From Candidatus Woesearchaeota archaeon (GTDB lineage Archaea > Nanobdellota > Nanobdellia > Woesearchaeales > WJKV01): a stretch of 11,904 nucleotides of DNA. The translations under genes were made by a program, and so were the position numbers. Of the stretch, positions 1 through 5,260 are shown piece after piece. The DNA lies in the NCBI GenBank assembly GCA_019322855.1, contig JAHWIA010000014.1, forward strand, positions 1-11,904, in the 5' to 3' direction. The notes under the pieces are model-generated. The model worked only from the letters and a program-made list of their open reading frames with translations. It was not told where the DNA came from and did not search any database. Numbering within the stretch: position 1 is the stretch's first letter; every line of letters begins with the position of its first letter.

Positions 1-469
1 GCTCAAGATCAATGCCCTTCAGCATGTCCTTTCTCAGGCTGATGACTTTCACTGTCTTTCCGTCAATCTTCACGATATCTCCTTTCATCACATCAGGCGC
101 CCTATACAAGATGTTCACACGATAAACATTCTTTCCTGTTAACTTGTTTCTCGTAAAAAGTTTCGCACTTTCCTTGAACTCTCCGCCGAACTGTTCATAC
201 ATCTGCTTTCCTAGTTTCTTGCTGAACTTGTTGCTGCTGCTGTAGAAATCTATTCCCCCTCTGACTTTAACCTCCTTTGCAATGAAGTGTTCGCTTTTTT
301 TGAACTGGCTCCTTACAAAATCAACAATTTCTTTTGTAGGGTTCCTTATCTGCAGGATGCCTTGAAAATAATTACTAGCCAATTCCTTTTTCTTTTTTTC
401 TTTCTTCTCTATATTCTCTGTAAGAGATTTCTTTCTTCTGCTTCTTCGCATAATCTTTCTCTTGCCCAT
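1..469 (-). CDS. NMD3-related protein (partial, runs off left edge)
   Basis: The first 156 codons are present; the C-terminal part lies outside the window. After a basic N-terminus (MGKRKIMRRSRRKK) and a lysine-rich stretch comes a region resembling the body of archaeal/eukaryotic NMD3, the adaptor that joins the large ribosomal subunit during maturation. Matching segments are YFQGILQIRNP (about residues 34-44), GGIDFYSSSNKF (about 71-82), FGGEFKESAKLF, LTGKNVYRVNILYRAP and the following GDIV. Usual NMD3 proteins begin with Cys-rich zinc ribbons; none is visible here and no Cys occurs in the visible part, so this is either a zinc-less paralogue or a reduced DPANN version. ATG 469 fits a TATA box centred near 496 (leaderless); ATG 451 would fit a second box at 476-485. 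The gene is divergent from the signal peptidase operon. Family assignment is from remembered motifs and moderately sure. Confidence 0.7.
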   Translation of the reverse strand, partial: MGKRKIMRRSRRKKSLTENIEKKEKKKKELASNYFQGILQIRNPTKEIVDFVRSQFKKSEHFIAKEVKVRGGIDFYSSSNKFSKKLGKQMYEQFGGEFKESAKLFTRNKLTGKNVYRVNILYRAPDVMKGDIVKIDGKTVKVISLRKDMLKGIDLE

Positions 470-490
470 AATCCCATTTATATAGAGCTA

Positions 491-501
491 GTTTTTAAAA
501 G
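491..501 (-). promoter_or_regulatory. TATA box for the NMD3-like gene
   Basis: On the minus strand this reads CTTTTAAAAAC and is centred about 27 bp before ATG 469, the spacing expected for a leaderless archaeal transcript. A second A/T box at 476-485 (CTATATAAAT on the minus strand) lies about 30 bp before the in-frame ATG 451 and could serve an alternative start. Confidence 0.5.
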
Positions 502-524
502 TTTAGGGTGAAAATAAAGCAAAA

Positions 525-534
525 CCTTAAAAAG
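525..534 (+). promoter_or_regulatory. TATA box for the signal peptidase operon
   Basis: The sequence CCTTAAAAAG is centred near 530, about 27 bp before ATG 557. This spacing places the transcription start at the ATG and supports 557 over the upstream in-frame TTG codons at 545 and 551. Confidence 0.55.
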
Positions 535-556
535 CACAGGTATTTTGGTTTTGAAA

Positions 557-1213
557 ATGAGTAACGATTGGAAGAAAATCTTGAAGCGTATCTGGAGATT
601 CATCTGGCACGATAACAGTGTATGGAGCTGGATCGTGAACATCATTCTTGCTTTTGTCATAATAAAATTCTTAGTGTATCCTGGCCTGGGTCTATTGTTA
701 GGAACTAATTATCCAATAGTCGCCGTTGTGAGCGGAAGCATGGATCATCATCTTACTTCATCAGGAGAGATCTGCGGAAACTATCCAATGAATTATGACA
801 ATAATCTGCAGGATTTCTGGACTGTTTGCGGTTCCTGGTATGAAGAAATAGGCATCACATCTCAGCAATTCCAGGAGTTTTCATTCAAGAACGGATTCAG
901 GAGAGGAGACATAATCGTGCTCAAGGGCAAAGACCCAAAAGATATAAATATTGGTGACGTAATCGTGTTCTCAGCAAATAATCCTAGAATAAAAAGTGAT
1001 CCGATCATCCACAGGGTTGTCGACTCTACAGAAACAGAAGGAACTTACATTTTCCAGACAAAAGGCGACCATAACAAGGACAGTTGGGATGACCAGGTGA
1101 TTGGCGAGACAAGGATCTCAGAGAACAGGATTTTAGGTACAGGCTGGTTCAAACTGCCATGGCTTGGTTATCTGAAGATTGGTTTTGTCGATTTGATAAA
1201 TTTGTTAAGGTGA
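557..1213 (+). CDS. Archaeal signal peptidase I (S26B, ER-type)
   Basis: A 218-residue membrane protease expected to cut signal peptides from exported proteins on the outer face of the membrane. An N-terminal membrane segment spans about residues 24-49. The catalytic serine box VVSGSMDHH has Ser61; the IIHRV box has His152, a histidine in place of the bacterial lysine, which marks the archaeal/eukaryotic S26B type; TKGDHN has the likely catalytic Asp171. Between Ser61 and the GD..V.KG strand is an insert of about 45 residues with two cysteines (Cys73, Cys91), unusual for a cytosolic-type protein but plausible outside the cell. The C-terminus holds a hydrophobic GYLKIGFVDLI stretch. It is the first gene of a three-gene operon: its stop TGA is part of the Shine-Dalgarno sequence of TFS, 6 nt before the next ATG. 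ATG 557 is chosen from the promoter distance. The family call is firm. Confidence 0.93.
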   Translation: MSNDWKKILKRIWRFIWHDNSVWSWIVNIILAFVIIKFLVYPGLGLLLGTNYPIVAVVSGSMDHHLTSSGEICGNYPMNYDNNLQDFWTVCGSWYEEIGITSQQFQEFSFKNGFRRGDIIVLKGKDPKDINIGDVIVFSANNPRIKSDPIIHRVVDSTETEGTYIFQTKGDHNKDSWDDQVIGETRISENRILGTGWFKLPWLGYLKIGFVDLINLLR

Positions 1214-1219
1214 TAACGT

Positions 1220-1540
1220 ATGAAATTTTGTCCGAAATGCAAATCATTGATGCTTCCAAAGAAGCATGGTAATAAAGTGGTGATGACGTGCACACAGTGC
1301 GGTGCATCAGACGATAAAGTCGAGAGCGTAGTCTTGAAAGAGGAAGTTAAGAAGAAAGGCAGGGCAATAGAAGCTATCGAGCCTGACAAGGAAGAGACAC
1401 TTCCTACCACAAACGAACGCTGTCCAAAGTGCAATCATACAGAAGCGCAGTACTGGCTTCTGCAGACAAGGATGTCAGATGAGGCACCTACCAAATTTCT
1501 AAGATGTACTAAGTGCAGGTACACATGGCGAGAATACTAG
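1220..1540 (+). CDS. tfs: Transcription factor S (TFS, TFIIS/RPB9-like)
   Basis: A 106-residue transcript cleavage factor that rescues backtracked archaeal RNA polymerase by stimulating RNA cleavage in the polymerase active site. Two zinc ribbons are visible: an N-terminal one with Cys4, Cys7, Cys24, Cys27, and a C-terminal one with Cys68, Cys71, Cys96, Cys99. The hairpin tip QTRMSDEAPT keeps the acidic pair Asp87-Glu88 needed for cleavage, so this looks like an active factor and not an inhibitory paralogue. It ends in the family's typical YTWREY. A Shine-Dalgarno sequence GGTGAT (1209-1214) lies 5 nt before the ATG and overlaps the signal peptidase stop, which suggests coupled translation. 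The last 16 bases overlap the DUF167 gene. Confidence 0.95.
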   Translation: MKFCPKCKSLMLPKKHGNKVVMTCTQCGASDDKVESVVLKEEVKKKGRAIEAIEPDKEETLPTTNERCPKCNHTEAQYWLLQTRMSDEAPTKFLRCTKCRYTWREY

Positions 1541-1773
1541 CTGACTATATCAAAGACAATAAGCTGCAGATTCACATAATCCCTAATTCTGACAAGAACG
1601 AGATTATAGGCTGGGATGACAAGAAAAAGGAACTAAGGATAAAGATAAATGCTCCGCCTGAGAAGAACAAGGCCAATGCAGAACTGCTTAAGTTTTTGAA
1701 GAAAAATTTGAAACATAAAGTAGAAATCATAAAAGGACTAAAAAGCAGGACAAAGACAATATTAGTGTATTAA
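1525..1773 (+). CDS. DUF167 / YggU (UPF0235) family protein
   Basis: An 82-residue protein of the widespread YggU family, whose biochemical role is not established. The diagnostic stretch APPEKNKANAELLKFL (43-58) and the C-terminal GLKSRTKTI are both present, and the length is normal for the family. ATG 1525 is chosen over GTG 1513: it has a short AGGT ribosome-binding element at 1517-1520 four bases upstream and gives the usual N-terminus. The gene starts inside the last codons of TFS, in a different frame, so the two are probably translated together. It ends 3 bp before the end of a small gene on the other strand. Confidence 0.88.
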   Translation: MARILADYIKDNKLQIHIIPNSDKNEIIGWDDKKKELRIKINAPPEKNKANAELLKFLKKNLKHKVEIIKGLKSRTKTILVY

Positions 1774-1776
1774 ACT

Positions 1777-1902
1777 TCAGTCCACCAGTTCCTCCTTTTC
1801 AGGAAGATCCTTCAACTCTTTCTTATGGACCAAATCTCCATTCATATTAAAATCAAAAAGATTTCTGCTGTTTATCATTGCTTTGTAACTTATCTTTGCC
1901 AT
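1777..1902 (-). CDS. Small hypothetical protein (41 aa)
   Basis: A short gene encoding 41 residues (begins MAKISYKAMINSRNLFDF, ends KEELVD). I do not recognise a family; no cysteines or membrane segment are seen, and the C-terminal half is charged (KKELKDLPEKEELVD). Support for its reality: it starts 17 nt after the stop of the zinc-finger gene on the same strand, and the gap contains a strong Shine-Dalgarno sequence, GAGGTG, 7 nt before the ATG. It ends exactly where the convergent DUF167 gene ends (3-bp gap), so it fills otherwise unexplained space. It is probably co-transcribed with the zinc-finger protein and may act with it; that is inference. Confidence 0.6.
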   Translation of the reverse strand: MAKISYKAMINSRNLFDFNMNGDLVHKKELKDLPEKEELVD

Positions 1903-1919
1903 TTCCATACACCTCTTTT

Positions 1920-2123
1920 TTAATAAAACTCTTCCTCGATTACAAACTTTTTGTAAGCGTCCTTGTTCCTTGTGTTCGCAATGAACAGATCATAGCATTC
2001 GCGCGAACAGATGATGATTTCATCTTCACTATTGGTGGCGATATTGCGGTCACTGTCTAGTCCAGAAGCAATCCCCTGATCAAATGACAGACTCTTCCCG
2101 CAGACATAGCACTCATTCTTCAT
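1920..2123 (-). CDS. Small CxxC/CxxxC zinc-finger protein (TRASH-like)
   Basis: A 67-residue protein with CYVCGK near the N-terminus (Cys5, Cys8) and CSRECYDLF further on (Cys39, Cys43). The spacing CX2C-X30-CX3C, with an aromatic residue after the last Cys, resembles treble-clef metal-binding domains of the TRASH/YHS type, which bind metal ions or act as small regulators. The match is by pattern only. GTG 2132 is an in-frame alternative, but ATG 2123 has AAGGTGAG (2128-2135) four bases upstream and is preferred. It is the first gene of a two-gene operon with the 41-residue protein. The leader is about 38 nt and contains a hairpin. Confidence 0.75.
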   Translation of the reverse strand: MKNECYVCGKSLSFDQGIASGLDSDRNIATNSEDEIIICSRECYDLFIANTRNKDAYKKFVIEEEFY

Positions 2124-2139
2124 TTCCCTCACCTTCCAA

Positions 2140-2158
2140 CTGAAATCCTCTTTTTCAG
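2140..2158 (-). promoter_or_regulatory. 5'-leader hairpin before the zinc-finger gene
   Basis: On the minus strand the leader contains CTGAAA, a 7-nt loop AAGAGGA, then TTTCAG: a perfect 6-bp stem starting just after the predicted transcription start (about 2161) and ending about 4 nt before the Shine-Dalgarno sequence. The loop itself is Shine-Dalgarno-like. It could influence translation, but a 6-bp A/T-rich stem can arise by chance. Confidence 0.3.
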
Positions 2159-2181
2159 AACATAATTTGGAAAGCGTAAAA

Positions 2182-2193
2182 GATATTTAAATT
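2182..2193 (-). promoter_or_regulatory. TATA box for the zinc-finger/small-protein operon
   Basis: The minus strand reads AATTTAAATATC, centred near 2188. It predicts a start near 2161 and a leader of about 38 nt, agreeing with the presence of a Shine-Dalgarno sequence for this first gene, unlike the leaderless genes elsewhere in the window. Confidence 0.5.
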
Positions 2194-2295
2194 AGATTAA
2201 TGTAAAAAATATAGTTTCTGTTAGCTTAATTATCTGATGGAGATTCAGGGAAAAATCTATTGAATCACTGAACAAAGCTCAATTCTGTTTTGTTC

Positions 2296-2322
2296 AAAAA
2301 AAAGCTCCAAAAGAAGTTTTGG
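2296..2322 (-). terminator. Hairpin plus T-run after the PepSY-like gene
   Basis: Reading the minus strand downstream of the stop at 2345, there is a perfect 6-bp stem CCAAAA/TTTTGG with a 4-nt loop, then AGC and eight T residues. This is about 25 nt after the stop codon and looks like an intrinsic terminator; a T-run alone already suffices in many archaea. A second inverted repeat, GAACAAA/TTTGTTC (2270-2276 and 2289-2295), lies just beyond. The rest of the roughly 220-bp gap (2124-2344) holds only the neighbouring operon's promoter and leader. Confidence 0.5.
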
Positions 2323-2344
2323 CTAGTACTATTCAAGAGTCGTA

Positions 2345-2860
2345 TTACTTGAGTTGCTCTCCCCAAGATAGTAAAGAATCCAGACTATGGTCGATAATTT
2401 CTCCAGTTTTCGCATGAATCTTAACATTGAGCGTATTATACGTGCTAGTGACAACAGTCAGGTTCCAGACCGGAGATTTTTCAAGCTCTTGCAGCAGGAC
2501 AACCATCTTCACTGTCATATTTCCAGGATATTTTTCTTTCTGGAATTTGATCTGTTTCTTTAATGCTTCATCAAAATTAAGCTCTAGCTCTTCAATCTTC
2601 AACTCGCCCACAACATGCTCTTCTTTCTTCAACGGCTTGCTCTCGCTCACATTAATAGTTCCATCCTGCATCAGCTCAAACACGATTATCACATCTTCTT
2701 TCTTGTTATAGAAACCCAGCTGCCAGTTTCCAATTCTGTCAAGCTTATTGTCAAGCATTGCAAAGAAATGCGCAAGATAATCAATCCTGTCTTTTTTGTC
2801 TGCATATTCTGAGCTATTGACAACAGCAGAATATAATTCTTTAATATCTGCAGATTCCAT
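2345..2860 (-). CDS. Uncharacterised PepSY-like protein (171 aa)
   Basis: I do not recognise a named family. The 171-residue product has no signal peptide, membrane segment or cysteine and is probably cytoplasmic. An N-terminal helical part (1-45) precedes a beta-rich part: GNWQLGFYNKKEDVIIVFEL (44-63), then FDEALKK (96-102) and VWNLTVVTSTYNTLNVKIHA followed by KTGEII (131-156). The 'helix, then W-x-strand, then strand ending in x-TGE' order is typical of PepSY-type folds, so a PepSY-like domain at about 95-160 is suggested, not proven. ATG 2860 is preferred over an upstream TTG (2866), because a TATA box is centred 27 bp before it. The gene is transcribed alone, divergent from Taw1, with a terminator-like hairpin behind it. 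Confidence 0.7.
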   Translation of the reverse strand: MESADIKELYSAVVNSSEYADKKDRIDYLAHFFAMLDNKLDRIGNWQLGFYNKKEDVIIVFELMQDGTINVSESKPLKKEEHVVGELKIEELELNFDEALKKQIKFQKEKYPGNMTVKMVVLLQELEKSPVWNLTVVTSTYNTLNVKIHAKTGEIIDHSLDSLLSWGEQLK

Positions 2861-2881
2861 ACTCAATTGGAATTCTTCTGG

Positions 2882-2892
2882 CTATTTAATCT
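2882..2892 (-). promoter_or_regulatory. TATA box for the PepSY-like gene
   Basis: The minus strand reads AGATTAAATAG, centred at about 2887, 27 bp before ATG 2860: a leaderless arrangement. It sits back to back with the Taw1 promoter in a 76-bp divergent gap. Confidence 0.5.
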
Positions 2893-2903
2893 TTTTCACA
2901 TAA

Positions 2904-2914
2904 CCTTTAAAAAC
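2904..2914 (+). promoter_or_regulatory. TATA box for taw1
   Basis: CCTTTAAAAAC is centred at about 2909, 27-28 bp before ATG 2937. It predicts a leaderless mRNA beginning at or next to the start codon. Confidence 0.55.
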
Positions 2915-2936
2915 AGTCTTTGAAATCACATCATGC

Positions 2937-3860
2937 ATGTTAACTAAAGAATCAAGACAGACACTGGAAAAACAGCAGTACGGCATCGCAGGCAGGCATA
3001 GTGCTGTCAAGATATGTTCATGGACAAAAAAGAGCATAAGGAATGAGGATGTGTGTTACAAAGAAAAATTCTATGGTATAAAATCGCACAGATGCATGCA
3101 GATAACTCCAAATCTTGCCTGCTGCAACAGATGCATCTTCTGCTGGAGAGATTTGAGCACTCCCACTGTCACAGAATGGAAAAAAGAATGGCAGATAGAC
3201 AGTCCTGAAGAGATTTTCCTGAAATGCCTGGAAGAGCACAGAAAACTTTTGATAGGTTTCAGAGGCAATGAAAAAGCAGACAAACAAAAGCTGGCAGAAG
3301 CGTTCGAACCAAATCAAGTCGCGATCTCATTGTCAGGAGAGCCTGTCCTTTATCCAAAGATCAATCAGCTGATAAAATTGCTGAAGGAAAAAGGCATGAG
3401 TACTTTTCTTGTTACGAACGGCCAGTATCCAGACATCCTAGAAAATATAGAGCTTCCAAGCCAATTATACATCTCGATTGACGCACCAAATAAAGAATTG
3501 TTCGAAAAGATAGAACAATCTGCACATCCTGATGCTTGGGAAAGATTCAATCGGAGCCTTGAAGCTGTGCGTAAATTAAAATGCAAGACTGCTGCACGAA
3601 TCACGCTAATCAAAAATGTCAATATGGAAGATCTTGACGGCTATAAGCAATTGATACAAAAAGCAATGCCGAATTACATAGAAGTCAAGGCTTACATGTT
3701 CGTGGGAAGCAGCAGGCAAAGACTCACCATAAAACACATGCCATATCATGAAGAAGTAAAGCAGTTCGCAATCGAGCTGGAAAAAATACTTCCTGATTAC
3801 AAAATAGTTGACGAAAAAGCAGAAAGCAGAGTAGTCCTATTAGAGAAAATCAAGGATTAA
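2937..3860 (+). CDS. taw1: S-adenosylmethionine-dependent 4-demethylwyosine synthase (Taw1/TYW1)
   Basis: A 307-residue radical SAM enzyme that condenses N1-methylguanosine-37 of tRNA(Phe) with two carbons of pyruvate, forming 4-demethylwyosine, the tricyclic precursor of wyosine bases next to the anticodon. The radical SAM cluster motif CX3CX2C is Cys62, Cys66, Cys69 (within ACCNRCIFCWRD). The second, auxiliary Fe-S cluster cysteines of the family are present with the expected 13-residue spacing: Cys27, Cys40, Cys53. Lys42 in CYKEKFYGI matches the lysine thought to hold pyruvate. LSGEPVLYP (about 133-141) is the SAM-binding GEP-type motif. The length matches archaeal Taw1, which lacks the flavodoxin domain of the eukaryotic enzyme. 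The other wyosine genes are not in this window. The stop overlaps the convergent phosphoesterase gene by 4 bp. Confidence 0.95.
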   Translation: MLTKESRQTLEKQQYGIAGRHSAVKICSWTKKSIRNEDVCYKEKFYGIKSHRCMQITPNLACCNRCIFCWRDLSTPTVTEWKKEWQIDSPEEIFLKCLEEHRKLLIGFRGNEKADKQKLAEAFEPNQVAISLSGEPVLYPKINQLIKLLKEKGMSTFLVTNGQYPDILENIELPSQLYISIDAPNKELFEKIEQSAHPDAWERFNRSLEAVRKLKCKTAARITLIKNVNMEDLDGYKQLIQKAMPNYIEVKAYMFVGSSRQRLTIKHMPYHEEVKQFAIELEKILPDYKIVDEKAESRVVLLEKIKD

Positions 3861-4471
3861 AGTTCAAAAAACATTCCCTTCCATCCTGGATTCACAATCT
3901 TTGTTTTTCCTATCTTGTCCTTTTTGCCTTCATTCTCATGCAAATGACCGCACAGCATGAGGTCAGGCTGGAACTTTTGAACAAACTTCCGCAATGTCTT
4001 GCACCCTGCACTGCTGCCGTGTATCTGGTCTAGTTTTGTATTATGCGGCGGAGCGTGCGTGAAAAATACAACTTTTAATTCCTCGTACATCTTCTTCATC
4101 TTGTTCAACTGTGCTTCGAATTTCTTTCCCACAGGTTCAAACTTAGGATTTTTCAGTGCAAAACCTCCTCCGCCATAGCCAAAGAAAACCACCTTGCCTT
4201 GATGGAAGTGTTTCTCGTGAAGATTAGTGATGTAAGGATATTTCTTGCACGCCTTTTCCATCAACTCATTGGTCTCATGATTTCCATACACGATCAATAC
4301 AGGAATCTTCAACTGATTTAGTTCTCTCAAGAAATGATCAAGCTTGCTGCCGAATACAGTGAGGTCTCCGCCACAGACAATGATTTCTGGTTTTTCCTTC
4401 TTTATCTTTGCCAGATCTTTCTTAAAGACTGCTTCATCTCCATGAAGGTCGTAAAACGCATATATTTTCAT
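3857..4471 (-). CDS. Calcineurin-like metallophosphoesterase
   Basis: A 204-residue soluble phosphoesterase with the full set of two-metal motifs in order: D-x-H (Asp8, His10 in YDLHGD), GGDLT (Asp at about 40), GNHE (about 68-71), FTHAPPH (about 141-147) and GHLHE near the C-terminus. Substrate cannot be told from sequence; relatives hydrolyse phosphodiesters or phosphomonoesters. The same frame is open far upstream to about 5038, but that part is the serine-rich antisense of the acidic gene and is not real. ATG 4471 gives a clean start directly at the first beta strand and has a TATA box centred about 28 bp upstream, so the mRNA is probably leaderless. It is convergent with taw1: the palindromic TTAA at 3857-3860 supplies stop-codon bases for both genes. 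Confidence 0.92.
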   Translation of the reverse strand: MKIYAFYDLHGDEAVFKKDLAKIKKEKPEIIVCGGDLTVFGSKLDHFLRELNQLKIPVLIVYGNHETNELMEKACKKYPYITNLHEKHFHQGKVVFFGYGGGGFALKNPKFEPVGKKFEAQLNKMKKMYEELKVVFFTHAPPHNTKLDQIHGSSAGCKTLRKFVQKFQPDLMLCGHLHENEGKKDKIGKTKIVNPGWKGMFFEL

Positions 4472-4493
4472 AATAGAAACATCTGCCAACCAT

Positions 4494-4505
4494 GCTTTAA
4501 AAAAC
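4494..4505 (-). promoter_or_regulatory. TATA box for the metallophosphoesterase gene
   Basis: The minus strand reads GTTTTTTAAAGC, centred near 4499, 28 bp before ATG 4471. It shares an 88-bp divergent gap with the promoter of the acidic membrane protein. Confidence 0.5.
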
Positions 4506-4523
4506 TTTTCATAAATATCGCAA

Positions 4524-4534
4524 AATTTAAATAC
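4524..4534 (+). promoter_or_regulatory. TATA box for the acidic membrane protein gene
   Basis: AATTTAAATAC is centred near 4529, about 31 bp before ATG 4560, predicting a leader of only a few bases or none. Confidence 0.5.
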
Positions 4535-4559
4535 CCAAAGCCTTTGCAGTAAATACAAG

Positions 4560-5249
4560 ATGGATGACATTACTATAAGGCTCAATAGCAGAACGATTGA
4601 GAGAGTCATATGGATAATTGTTGTCATATTTCTTCTGGTAATTCTTATTTGGACAAATTGGGAAGACGGTTCAGGAACAATCAAGGATAAACTTGACAAA
4701 GAAATTGAAATTAAAGAAGAAATAGAAATCGAAGAAACACCCGAAGGGGTTGAAATAGAAGAAGATATAGAAGAGACTATCGAAGAAACAGAAGAGATTG
4801 ATGAAGAGGAAGAAGAACCGCCTGAAGAAGAGGAGGAAGAGGAAGAAATTGATGAAGATGCAGCGACTGCAACAGAAGGCACGATTGTTTTCACAGTAGG
4901 GACTCCTGAAAAGGTCAACAGGATAAGCACAGGCGTGAAAAAGACCCAATATCTGTTGAAAAGCGAAGATTTCGCATCTTTGGAAGCCATATATTTCAAG
5001 ATAGACAATAACAAGAAGGATTTCATTCCTACTATCAATGTCTATGTTTATGACAGCGATGATACCAAGCAGGAATATATGGAAACTATAACCTTTGTGG
5101 GTGAAAGCGAGAAAGGCAAGATCCTGGAAAAGATAGAAAAAATACACGTATCATTCAATGAACTTGACAAGACAAAAACTTTTGAAGTTGAGCTGGTTGA
5201 TGAAGGAGTCACTGTAAAGACCTATAAAAAGACCTTTAACTTTGGCTAG
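4560..5249 (+). CDS. Membrane-anchored acidic protein of unknown function (229 aa)
   Basis: Not a family I can name. It has a short basic-flanked N-terminus, one transmembrane segment (about residues 16-33, WIIVVIFLLVILIW), then a long strongly acidic linker (about 45-100) made mostly of Glu, Asp and Ile with runs of five to eight Glu, and a C-terminal domain (about 105-229) rich in alternating hydrophobic residues, as in a beta-sandwich. A single N-terminal anchor and this layout suggest the C-terminal domain is held away from the membrane, probably on the outside; topology is inferred. No cysteines or catalytic motif are seen. Base use of the linker is GAA/GAG/GAT-rich, which explains the long serine- and phenylalanine-rich antisense frames here. 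It is a single gene with its own promoter, convergent with the VWA gene 11 bp away. Confidence 0.8.
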   Translation: MDDITIRLNSRTIERVIWIIVVIFLLVILIWTNWEDGSGTIKDKLDKEIEIKEEIEIEETPEGVEIEEDIEETIEETEEIDEEEEEPPEEEEEEEEIDEDAATATEGTIVFTVGTPEKVNRISTGVKKTQYLLKSEDFASLEAIYFKIDNNKKDFIPTINVYVYDSDDTKQEYMETITFVGESEKGKILEKIEKIHVSFNELDKTKTFEVELVDEGVTVKTYKKTFNFG

Positions 5250-5260
5250 ATTCTCTATTT

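Noticed and set aside
287..511. Plus-strand frame of 74 codons
   Set aside because: Antisense of the basic N-terminus of the NMD3-like gene; Phe-rich shadow.
4472..5038. Long N-terminal extension of the metallophosphoesterase frame, rich in serine
   Set aside because: It is the antisense of the GAA/GAG-rich acidic linker gene; the real protein starts at ATG 4471 with a promoter just upstream.
4671..5147. Minus-strand frame rich in Phe (158 codons)
   Set aside because: Antisense shadow of the acidic protein gene; composition is explained by reading GAA codons backwards.
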